Below are positions 16,020 to 25,611 of a DNA stretch of 64,000 nt, piece by piece. Below the pieces are notes generated by a model, which saw only the letters and a program-made list of their open reading frames with translations, was not told where the DNA came from and did no database searches. This DNA comes from Olsenella sp. An285. GTDB lineage: Bacteria; Actinomycetota; Coriobacteriia; Coriobacteriales; Atopobiaceae. Position numbers and translations under genes: made by a program. How positions within the stretch are numbered: position 1 is the first letter of the stretch; every line of letters begins with the position of its first letter. The DNA is taken from NCBI RefSeq assembly GCF_002159625.1, contig NZ_NFIZ01000002.1:186001-250000 (forward strand). The letters are read 5' to 3'.

Positions 16020-16769
16020 TCAGCTCGCGCAGACGAGCTCCACGCCGGCGCGCTCCAGCTCGGCGCGCGCCTCTTCGCTCACGTGGGGGTCGGTGATCAC
16101 GGTGACGCTCTTGTCTCCCAGGGAGAGCGGCACGGTTCCGTGACGGCTGAACTTCTCGCTCTCCGTGAGCACCACCACGCGCTCGGCGTGCTCCGCCATG
16201 TCACGCACCGCCTGGGCGCGCATCTGGTCGCTGTTGGTGAAGCCGGTGCGCGCGGAGTAGCCGTCCGTGCCTGCAAAGAGCAGGTCCACGAAGAACCCCT
16301 CGGCGCACTGCCTGACCATGGGCCCCACCATGACCTGGGAGTCCTTCTGGTAGATGCCGCCCAGGAGGATGGTCTGCACGCTCGGGCAGTCGCGCACGTA
16401 CGAGGCGATGAAGGCGCTGTTGGTGACCACGGTCACGTCCCGTTCCGCGGCGGCGAGCTCAGCCACGAGAAGCGCGCAGCAGCTCCCGCTCTCCACCATG
16501 ACGGTGTCCCCGTCGCGCACGAGGTCCGCCGCGCGTCGGGCGATGCGGCGCTTCTCCTCGTAGTGATAGGCGAGGCGGCCCTCCACGTTGTCCGAGCTGC
16601 GAAGCACCGCAAAGCCGTGCTCGCGGCGTATGAGGCCGCGCCGCTCGAGCTCGGTGAGGTCCTTGCGCATGGTGACCTGCGATACGCCGAGCTCCTCGGC
16701 GAGGGCGGAGACCTCCACGCGCTCGCGCTCGGTCAGGATTTCGAGGATTCGGTTGGTGCGTGACGGCAT
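16020..16769 (-). CDS. DeoR/GlpR family regulator of the glycyl radical locus
   Basis: A 249-residue DeoR-family repressor. The N-terminal winged helix includes RILEILTERERVEVSALAEEL and VSQVTMRKDLTELERRGLIRREHG; the C-terminal part is the DeoR sugar-phosphate sensor with ESGSCCALL and LLGGIYQ. Such proteins usually respond to phosphorylated sugars. The upstream region has two TTCGAA boxes and a CTTTCGAACGAAG site (16817-16829). A near-identical site (17914-17927) lies in the activase/glycyl-radical-enzyme gap, so this protein very likely regulates that operon and itself. The effector is not known. Confidence 0.9.
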   Translation of the reverse strand: MPSRTNRILEILTERERVEVSALAEELGVSQVTMRKDLTELERRGLIRREHGFAVLRSSDNVEGRLAYHYEEKRRIARRAADLVRDGDTVMVESGSCCALLVAELAAAERDVTVVTNSAFIASYVRDCPSVQTILLGGIYQKDSQVMVGPMVRQCAEGFFVDLLFAGTDGYSARTGFTNSDQMRAQAVRDMAEHAERVVVLTESEKFSRHGTVPLSLGDKSVTVITDPHVSEEARAELERAGVELVCAS

Positions 16770-16778
16770 GGCAACTCC

Positions 16779-16829
16779 TTCGAATGGCTATTCGAAAGTA
16801 TAGCGCCTTCCATCGCTTTCGAACGAAGA
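16779..16829. promoter_or_regulatory. Candidate DeoR operators upstream of its gene
   Basis: TTCGAA occurs at 16779-16784 and 16791-16796, 12 bp apart, and CTTTCGAACGAAG at 16817-16829. The last matches the site CTTACGAACGAAAG at 17914-17927. Autoregulation by the DeoR protein is a reasonable inference. Confidence 0.6.
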
Positions 16830-16864
16830 TGATGTGGCGTCACACGACGAAGGTGGATCGGCCA

Positions 16865-16925
16865 ACCATACGTACCCGTAATCTAAGGCCGTCTTGGACC
16901 CCTAAAAATGACGGGTGCGTATGGT
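16865..16925. terminator. 15-bp inverted repeat downstream of the activase
   Basis: ACCATACGTACCCGT (16865-16879) and ACGGGTGCGTATGGT (16911-16925) are inverted repeats with one mismatch and a 31-nt loop. It lies 15 bp past the activase stop (minus strand). It could end that transcript, although the loop is long; a protein-binding pair is the alternative. Confidence 0.45.
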
Positions 16926-16940
16926 CGCCCGTCGTACTCC

Positions 16941-17849
16941 CTAGAAGAACGCGTCGATCCCGGCGTCCACGTAGGCCTGGCGGAACTCCTCGAGGTCCTC
17001 CTCGTGCAGGTTGGTGAGCCCGTGGAGGCGGTAGTCGCGGCCCAGGAGGTCGTACTTGCTCTCGCCCAGGTTGTGGAAGGGGAGGAGCTGAACGCGCGCG
17101 GCACCCACCTCGTGCAGGCGCTCGGCGAAGCGCCGCGCGTCGTCGAGCCCGTCGTTGAACCCGGGGATGACGGGCGTGCGCACGAGCACGTCCACGCCGC
17201 GCTCGATGGCGCCGCGCGTGTTGGCGAGGATGAGCTCGTTGTCCACGCCCGTGCCCTCGCGGTGCGCGGCCGCGTCCCAGTGCTTCATGTCTATGTAGGC
17301 GTGATCGAGGAGCGCCGTCACGCGCTCGAAGTCGCGCGCCGGCACGTGCGCCGTGGTCTCCACGTTGGTGTCCACGCCCGCCTCGCGCAGGCGCCCCAGC
17401 AGCTCGACGCAGAAGTCGGGCCAGGTGAGGGGCTCGCCGCCGGAGAGGGTGACGCCGCCCCCGCTCTGCTGGTAGAAGGGCTCGTCCTGCATGCACTCCT
17501 CGAAGATGTCCTCCACCGTGCGCGTACGGCCGGCCACGGTGAGCGCGCGGCCCGGGCAGCCCGCGACCGCGGCCGCCGCCTCGGCCGAGCTCGCGTCCAC
17601 GGAGCTCACGTCCACGTGGCGCCTGTCCTCCGGACCCGCGGCCCTCGCGCCCGGGCACGCGGTGAGGCACGCCCGGCAGCCCACGCAGCTCTTCTCGTTC
17701 CACTCAAGCTGTGGCGCGCGGGCCTGGCTCTCGGGGTTGGAGCACCAGTAGCAGCGCAGCGGGCAGCCCTTGAGGAAGACCACGGTGCGGATGCCCGGAC
17801 CGTCGTCGAGGCTGAACTTCTGGACGTTGAAGACGGTGGCGGACTGCAT
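16941..17849 (-). CDS. Glycyl-radical enzyme activating enzyme (radical SAM), YbiY-like
   Basis: A 302-residue radical SAM enzyme that would install the glycyl radical on its divergent partner at 18017. The SAM-cluster motif is GCPLRCYWC (Cys29, Cys33, Cys36). A ferredoxin-like site with Cys55, Cys58, Cys61 and Cys65 follows. An expected second ferredoxin site is reduced to CPGRAL (Cys97). TLSGGEPL is the SAM-binding region. I chose ATG 17849 because AAGGAGCCC precedes it, giving the family start MQSATVFNVQKFSLDDGPG. The reduced second cluster resembles E. coli YbiY as I recall it. Family identity is firm. Confidence 0.93.
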   Translation of the reverse strand: MQSATVFNVQKFSLDDGPGIRTVVFLKGCPLRCYWCSNPESQARAPQLEWNEKSCVGCRACLTACPGARAAGPEDRRHVDVSSVDASSAEAAAAVAGCPGRALTVAGRTRTVEDIFEECMQDEPFYQQSGGGVTLSGGEPLTWPDFCVELLGRLREAGVDTNVETTAHVPARDFERVTALLDHAYIDMKHWDAAAHREGTGVDNELILANTRGAIERGVDVLVRTPVIPGFNDGLDDARRFAERLHEVGAARVQLLPFHNLGESKYDLLGRDYRLHGLTNLHEEDLEEFRQAYVDAGIDAFF

Positions 17850-17913
17850 GGTGGGCTCCTTCTGGGCGATTTGGCGGGCGAACGGTTCTTCTTGGCAGCT
17901 CAATGGTAGTGAA

Positions 17914-17927
17914 CTTACGAACGAAAG
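17914..17927. promoter_or_regulatory. Candidate DeoR operator in the divergent gap
   Basis: CTTACGAACGAAAG is nearly palindromic and matches CTTTCGAACGAAG upstream of the DeoR gene. It lies 18 bp before the -35 box of the glycyl radical enzyme promoter and near the activase promoter on the other strand. Confidence 0.65.
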
Positions 17928-17945
17928 TAAATATCATTGCGAACG

Positions 17946-17974
17946 TTGACCTTGCGTCTGCGAGCTGCTATAAG
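17946..17974 (+). promoter_or_regulatory. Sigma-70-type promoter for the glycyl radical enzyme
   Basis: TTGACC (17946-17951) and TATAAG (17969-17974) are separated by 17 bp. Transcription should begin near 17981, giving a 5' leader of about 35 nt before ATG 18017. Confidence 0.75.
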
Positions 17975-18016
17975 TATGTCAAAGCGGAAGGCGTCCCAGG
18001 AGAAGGGGAGTACACG

Positions 18017-20437
18017 ATGTCCCAGGCCAACGAGAGTCACTTCGGAGAGCTCACGCCCCGCATGAGGGCGTTTCGAGAGGAGATGCTCGACGAGAAGCCC
18101 TACGTCGACGCCGAGCGCGCGGTTCTTGCCACCGAGGCCTACAAGGCATGCCAGAACCAGCCCAACGTCATGAAGCGCGCCCTCATGCTCGAGAAGATCC
18201 TCGACAACATGAGCATCTACATCGAGGACAAGACCCTCATCGTGGGCAACCAGGCCACCAAGAACAGGAACGCCCCCGTCTTCCCCGAGTACACGATGGA
18301 GTTCGTCCTGAACGAGCTCGACACCTTCGAGAAGCGCGACGGCGACGTCTTCTACATCACGGAGGAGACCAAGCAGCAGCTCCGCGACCTCGCGCCCTTC
18401 TGGGAGAACAACAACCTGCGCTCCCGCGGGGAGGCCCTGCTGCCCGACGAGGTCCAGGTCTACATGGAGACCGGCCTCTTTGGCATGGAGGGCAAGCTCA
18501 ACGCCGGCGACGCCCACCTCGCGGTCAACTACGCCCGCGTGCTCTCGGACGGCCTCGCCGGCTACGAGGAGCGCGTCCGCGCGTGCCGCGACGCCCTTGA
18601 CCTCACCGACCCCGAGTCCATCGACAAGAACGTCTTCTACAAGGCCGTCCTCGTGGTGATCGCCGCGGTGCGCCGCTTTGCCGCTCGCTATGCCGCGCTC
18701 GCCCGCGAGATGGCGGAGGCCGAGAAGGACGAGGCGCGCGCCGCCGAGCTGCGCCAGATCGCCGAGACCTGCGAGCGCGTGCCCTACGAGCCCGCCCGCT
18801 CCTTCCGCGAGGCCGTGCAGTCCGTCTGGTTCATCCAGCTCATCCTGCAGATCGAGTCCAACGGCCACAGCCTCTCCTACGGCCGCTTCGACCAGTACAT
18901 GTTCCCGTACTACCAGGCGGACATCGAGTCCGGCGCCATCACGCGCGACGAGGCGCTCGAGCTCCTCACCTGCCTCTGGATCAAGACGCTCTCCGTCAAC
19001 AAGGTGCGCAGCCAGGCGCACACCTTCTCCTCCGCCGGCAGCCCCATGTACCAGAACGTCACCATCGGCGGCCAGACCACGGACAAGAAGGACGCGGTCA
19101 ACGACCTCTCGTTCCTCGTGCTGCAGTCCGTGGCCCAGACCCGCCTCACCCAGCCCAACCTCACGGTGCGCTACCACGCCAACCTCAACAAGAAGTTCTA
19201 CGACGAGTGCATCGAGGTCATGAAGCTCGGCTTTGGCATGCCCGCCCTCAACAACGACGAGGTCATCATCCCGTCCTTCATCAACTGGGGCGTGGCCGAG
19301 GAGGACGCCTACAACTACTCCGCCATCGGCTGCGTGGAGACCGCGGTGCCGGGCAAGTGGGGCTACCGCTGCACGGGCATGAGCTACGTGAACTTCCCGC
19401 GCATGCTCCTCGTGGTGATGAACGACGGCGTGGACATGACCACCGGCAAGCGCTTTGCCAAGGGCTACGGCTACTTCAAGGACATGAAGAGCTACGACGA
19501 GCTCATGGAGGCCTGGGACAAGACCATCCGCGAGATCACCCGCGCGAGCGTCATCGTGGAGAACGCCATCGACCTGGCCTCCGAGCGCGACGTTCCGGAC
19601 ATCCTCTGCTCCGCGCTCACGGACGACTGCATCGGCCGCGGCAAGACCATCAAGGAGGGCGGCGCGGTCTACGACTTCATCTCCGGCCTCCAGGTGGGCA
19701 TCGCCAACATGGCGGACTCGCTCGCCGCGATCAAGAAGCTCGTCTTCGACGAGAAGCGCATCACGCCGGCAGAGCTCTGGGACGCGCTCGTGGACGACTT
19801 CCAGTCCCCGGAGAGCCAGCGCATCCAGTCCATGCTCGTGAACGACGCCCCCAAGTACGGCAACGACGACGACTCCGTGGACCAGCTCGTGGTGGACGCC
19901 TACGACTCCTACATCGACGAGATCGCCAAGTACCCCAACACGCGCCACGGCCGCGGGCCCATCGGCGGCATCCGCTACGCCGGCACCTCCTCGATCAGCG
20001 CCAACGTGGGGCAGGGCATGGGCACCATGGCCACGCCCGACGGCCGCCGCGCGCACGAGCCGCTGGCCGAGGGCTGCAGCCCGGCGCACAACGCGGACAC
20101 CCACGGCCCCACCGCCGTCTTCAAGTCCGTCTCCAAGCTCCCCACCGAGAAGATCACGGGCGGCGTTCTGCTCAACCAGAAGATGGCGCCCACGATGCTC
20201 GCCTCCGAGCGCAACAAGCAGAAGCTCGAGATGCTCATCTCCACGTTCTTTGACCGCCTGCACGGCTATCACGTGCAGTACAACATCGTGAGCCGCGAGA
20301 CCCTGCTCGACGCGCAGGCCCACCCCGAGAAGCACAAGGACCTGATCGTCCGCGTGGCCGGCTACTCCGCCTTCTTCAACGTGCTCTCTCGCGCCACCCA
20401 GGACGACATCATCGCCCGCACCGAGCAGACCCTGTAA
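18017..20437 (+). CDS. Glycyl radical enzyme, YbiW/PflD-like
   Basis: An 806-residue glycyl radical enzyme. The active-site Cys is in AIGCVETAVPGKWGYRCTG (Cys439) and the radical Gly in VRVAGYSAFF (Gly782, 24 from the end). GCVET followed by GKWGYRCTGM and the ending DDIIARTE are close to E. coli YbiW and unlike true pyruvate formate-lyase, which has a Cys-Cys active site. It is therefore probably not a formate acetyltransferase. From memory, YbiW-type enzymes open 1,5-anhydroglucitol-6-phosphate to 1-deoxyfructose-6-phosphate, and the aldolase next door would fit. ATG 18017 has AGGAGAAGGGG upstream. The substrate here is inference. Confidence 0.9.
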   Translation: MSQANESHFGELTPRMRAFREEMLDEKPYVDAERAVLATEAYKACQNQPNVMKRALMLEKILDNMSIYIEDKTLIVGNQATKNRNAPVFPEYTMEFVLNELDTFEKRDGDVFYITEETKQQLRDLAPFWENNNLRSRGEALLPDEVQVYMETGLFGMEGKLNAGDAHLAVNYARVLSDGLAGYEERVRACRDALDLTDPESIDKNVFYKAVLVVIAAVRRFAARYAALAREMAEAEKDEARAAELRQIAETCERVPYEPARSFREAVQSVWFIQLILQIESNGHSLSYGRFDQYMFPYYQADIESGAITRDEALELLTCLWIKTLSVNKVRSQAHTFSSAGSPMYQNVTIGGQTTDKKDAVNDLSFLVLQSVAQTRLTQPNLTVRYHANLNKKFYDECIEVMKLGFGMPALNNDEVIIPSFINWGVAEEDAYNYSAIGCVETAVPGKWGYRCTGMSYVNFPRMLLVVMNDGVDMTTGKRFAKGYGYFKDMKSYDELMEAWDKTIREITRASVIVENAIDLASERDVPDILCSALTDDCIGRGKTIKEGGAVYDFISGLQVGIANMADSLAAIKKLVFDEKRITPAELWDALVDDFQSPESQRIQSMLVNDAPKYGNDDDSVDQLVVDAYDSYIDEIAKYPNTRHGRGPIGGIRYAGTSSISANVGQGMGTMATPDGRRAHEPLAEGCSPAHNADTHGPTAVFKSVSKLPTEKITGGVLLNQKMAPTMLASERNKQKLEMLISTFFDRLHGYHVQYNIVSRETLLDAQAHPEKHKDLIVRVAGYSAFFNVLSRATQDDIIARTEQTL

Positions 20438-20440
20438 CCT

Positions 20441-20465
20441 TGACAGGGGGACAGTCCCTTCGTCA
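20441..20465. repeat. 25-bp GGGACAGTCCC palindrome (type II)
   Basis: TGACAGGGGGAC, A, GTCCCTTCGTCA with a few mismatches, then CGTTATGT. The same element with the same right flank lies at 31870-31894 and 55687-55711. Here it lies between the radical enzyme and aldolase genes, 3 bp past the stop. Confidence 0.85.
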
Positions 20466-20498
20466 CGTTATGTTCCAGCAAAGCGAAAGGAAGCGCTC

Positions 20499-21176
20499 AT
20501 GAAGCTCATCATCGACGATGCCGACGTCAACGCCATCAAGCGCCTGGTGGAGTACTACCCGGTCGACGGCGTGACCACCAACCCCTCGATCCTGGCCGCA
20601 TCCGGCCGCCAGCCCTTCGAGGTCCTGCGCGAGATCCGCGACATCATCGGCCCCGACATGGAGCTCCACGCCCAGGTCGTCGCCCGCGACGCCGAGGGCA
20701 TGGTCGCCGACGGCAAGCGCATCGTGGCGGAGCTGGGCGAGAACACCTTCCCCAAGGTCCCGAGCGTCCCCGAGGGCTTCAAGGCCATCCGCATGCTCGC
20801 CGCCGAGGGCATCCGCACCACGGCCACGGCCATCTACACCCCGATGCAGGCGTTCCTCGCCGCCAAGGCCGGCGCCTCCTACGCAGCGCCCTACATCAAC
20901 CGCATCGACAACATGGGCTATGACGGCGTGGGCGTTGCCATGGAGATCCACGACATCTTCCGTGCCAACGACCTTCCCTGCGAGGTCCTGGCCGCGAGCT
21001 TCAAGAACTCCCAGCAGATCCTCGAGCTCGCCCGCTACGGCGTGGGCGCCGTGACGGCCGCCTCCTCCGTGATTGAGGGCCTGGTCAAGAACGCCGCCAT
21101 CGATGCCGCCGTTGATGCCTTCACCGCCGACTTCGAGGGCCTCGTCGGCGTCGGCAAGACCATGGCCGACCTGTAG
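20499..21176 (+). CDS. fsa: Fructose-6-phosphate aldolase-like (transaldolase family)
   Basis: A 225-residue member of the small transaldolase / fructose-6-phosphate aldolase family. It starts MKLIIDDADVNAIKRL and has GVTTNPSI (24-31). The Schiff-base Lys is in FPKVPSVPEG (Lys86), followed by EGIRTTATAIYTP and AAPYINRIDNMG. As in E. coli fsaA, it follows a YbiW-type glycyl radical enzyme. It would cleave a 1-deoxyketose or ketose phosphate to glyceraldehyde-3-phosphate plus a C3 ketone such as hydroxyacetone or dihydroxyacetone. AAAGGAAGCG precedes ATG 20499. Family certain; the specific substrate is inferred from the partner. Confidence 0.9.
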   Translation: MKLIIDDADVNAIKRLVEYYPVDGVTTNPSILAASGRQPFEVLREIRDIIGPDMELHAQVVARDAEGMVADGKRIVAELGENTFPKVPSVPEGFKAIRMLAAEGIRTTATAIYTPMQAFLAAKAGASYAAPYINRIDNMGYDGVGVAMEIHDIFRANDLPCEVLAASFKNSQQILELARYGVGAVTAASSVIEGLVKNAAIDAAVDAFTADFEGLVGVGKTMADL

Positions 21177-21202
21177 GGCAACCGCACGGCAAAGCCATTT
21201 CC

Positions 21203-21250
21203 CGCGTGGCCCGGGACCTGCCGATAAGAGCGCAGGGCCCGGGCCACGCG
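21203..21250. terminator. Strong hairpin after the aldolase gene
   Basis: CGCGTGGCCCGGG (21203-21215) pairs with CCCGGGCCACGCG (21238-21250). After a one-base mismatch CCTGC pairs with GCAGG, leaving a 10-nt loop. It lies 26 bp past the aldolase stop. There is no T-run, so it may be a non-canonical terminator or an mRNA 3' guard. Confidence 0.65.
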
Positions 21251-21390
21251 CCCTTCTCGGCACCCGTCGAGACAAATCACGAACACACGTTGCAGTATCC
21301 ATGAAGCTGCGACCGCCTGCCGCCCAGACCCTGCCGCTTGGCTACACTGAGAGACGCTAAAAACTCGTCTCGCAAGATGCAGGAGGGCAC

Positions 21391-24264
<2,874 letters not shown>

Positions 24265-24270
24265 CAGGAG

Positions 24271-24771
24271 ATGGCCCGGCGGGAGAAGTTCCAGAAGACC
24301 AACGCCATGCGCGAGCTCGAGGCCGCCGGCGTGCCCTTCTCCTACGAGACGTACGAGGTGGACGAGACGGACACCTCCAACGAGCTCGGTCTGCACATCG
24401 CGCTGCGCCTGGGCGAGGACCCTGCGGCGAGCTTCAAGACCCTCGTCTGCGTGACGCCGGCAGGCGAGCACGTGGTCTGCTGCATTCCGGTGGCAGACGA
24501 GCTCGACCTCAAGAAGGCAGCAGCCGCGGCGGGCGAGAAGAGCCTCAGCCTCATGCACGTTCGCGACCTCGAGCCCACCACGGGATACGTGCGCGGTGGC
24601 TGCTCCCCGGTGGGCATGAAGCGGCGCTTCCCCACGCTCGTGGACGAGACCGCGCAGCTCTTCGAGGAGATTCACGTCTCCGGCGGGCGGCGCGGCCTCT
24701 CCCTCGTGCTCGCGCCGGACGACCTGGTTCGCTTCTGCGACGCCACCTACGCCGACATCGTCCGGGGCTAG
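24271..24771 (+). CDS. ybaK: Cys-tRNA(Pro) deacylase YbaK
   Basis: A 166-residue YbaK/ProX-type editing protein that hydrolyses mischarged Cys-tRNA(Pro). Diagnostic features are TNAMRELEAAGVPF at the start, FKTLVCV (the catalytic Lys region) and GYVRGGCSPVGMKR, the YbaK loop. GCAGGAG precedes ATG 24271, and the gene follows uvrA by 6 nt, so they are likely cotranscribed. A perfect hairpin at 24778-24799 ends it, shared with the convergent orphan gene. Confidence 0.94.
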   Translation: MARREKFQKTNAMRELEAAGVPFSYETYEVDETDTSNELGLHIALRLGEDPAASFKTLVCVTPAGEHVVCCIPVADELDLKKAAAAAGEKSLSLMHVRDLEPTTGYVRGGCSPVGMKRRFPTLVDETAQLFEEIHVSGGRRGLSLVLAPDDLVRFCDATYADIVRG

Positions 24772-24777
24772 GGGATG

Positions 24778-24799
24778 GGCGGGGGCGCGTGCCCCCGCC
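24778..24799. terminator. Bidirectional hairpin between ybaK and orphan gene
   Basis: GGCGGGGGC (24778-24786), loop GCGT, GCCCCCGCC (24791-24799), then GTTAT. It lies between converging stops at 24771 and 24804 and could serve both transcripts. Confidence 0.7.
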
Positions 24800-24803
24800 G
24801 TTA

Positions 24804-25295
24804 TCAGCCTCCTATGACCATCTCGTCACAGTGCTCGATGACGATCTGCACCGGGTGGTGCGCAGGCCAGTCGCCGCAGCCCCCGCACGCCTCGCGCTCG
24901 AAGAGGTCGCGCAGGGAGAAGGGGTCCTCCTCGTACTCGCCGTCGCCGGCGCGCCCAAAGAGCGCCTCGTCCATGCCGCGCTCCTCCTCGGCCATGAACG
25001 CTTCGACAAAGCGCCGCTCCGCCTCGAAGGCGGCCTGGTCCTCGCGGCGCGCGTCCCCTGTGTCCTTCTCGCCCGCCGCTTTTTCGTCGTGCGCCCGCCC
25101 CTCGCCCCTGTCCATCTCGTTCTCGAGGGTGCGAAGCGCGACCACGTGCCTCACCGCGCGCACGAAGGAGGGGTCGTCCGCCTGCCCCGGCTTCATCACG
25201 ATGACGATCGTGTCCTCCGGGCAGTCCCTCTCGTCCTCCCTGAACTCGTCCTCGTAGCGCACCTTCACCCTTGCCCCAGACCAGTACAGTGCCAT
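24804..25295 (-). CDS. Acidic hypothetical protein
   Basis: A 163-residue protein I do not recognise. ATG 25295 (MALYWSGARVKVRYEDEF) is preceded by AAAGGAGAGCG, so the upstream extension is not used. The middle (about 65-135) is a highly charged helical stretch rich in Glu, Arg and Asp. A C-terminal CGGCGDWPAHHPVQIVIEHC holds four cysteines and two histidines that could bind a metal. No membrane segment or signal peptide. It is convergent with ybaK and divergent from hisZG. Confidence 0.75.
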   Translation of the reverse strand: MALYWSGARVKVRYEDEFREDERDCPEDTIVIVMKPGQADDPSFVRAVRHVVALRTLENEMDRGEGRAHDEKAAGEKDTGDARREDQAAFEAERRFVEAFMAEEERGMDEALFGRAGDGEYEEDPFSLRDLFEREACGGCGDWPAHHPVQIVIEHCDEMVIGG

Positions 25296-25611
25296 CTCGC
25301 TCTCCTTTCCGTCGCCGTGTGTGGGGACAGAGCCTAGCAGGGGAGTGGGGAGGGTTGTCTTCCCAGGCGCTGACACGGTTCTTGCGGCGCTGGCCAGGGG
25401 CGGCGTCCGGCAAGACTGATTTAAAGTTTGTTCGGTCGACGGCCGGATCTCGCCCCCGGACGGCGGCCATCCGAGGGCCCTGCCGCCCGGGCGTTCCCCT
25501 TGGTCGCCGGCGTCCGATGTTTCGCCTCTGCAACGCCGCCCCGGCCCCGGCGCGGCAGCTACTTTACTGTGCTAAAGTCATGCCCGCGACACCAACCGAA
25601 AGGACCTGAAC
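25296..25611. other. Non-coding gap upstream of the histidine genes
   Basis: No gene supported. The gap is GC-rich with a more AT-rich patch near 25420 and another just upstream of hisZG (25560-25580, with TTTACT and TAAAGT, a possible promoter). I looked for a T-box or a His leader peptide and saw neither. Confidence 0.5.

Noticed and set aside
17915-20335. 806-residue minus-strand open frame opposite the glycyl radical enzyme
   Set aside because: Antisense shadow with repetitive Val/Asp/Gly/His; the plus-strand protein has all catalytic motifs.
18017-20437. Pyruvate formate-lyase identity for the glycyl radical enzyme
   Set aside because: True PFL has adjacent catalytic cysteines; here a single Cys in GCVET and YbiW-like flanks are seen.
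25377-25611. T-box or His leader peptide before hisZG
   Set aside because: I found neither a run of His codons nor the conserved T-box bulge sequence.
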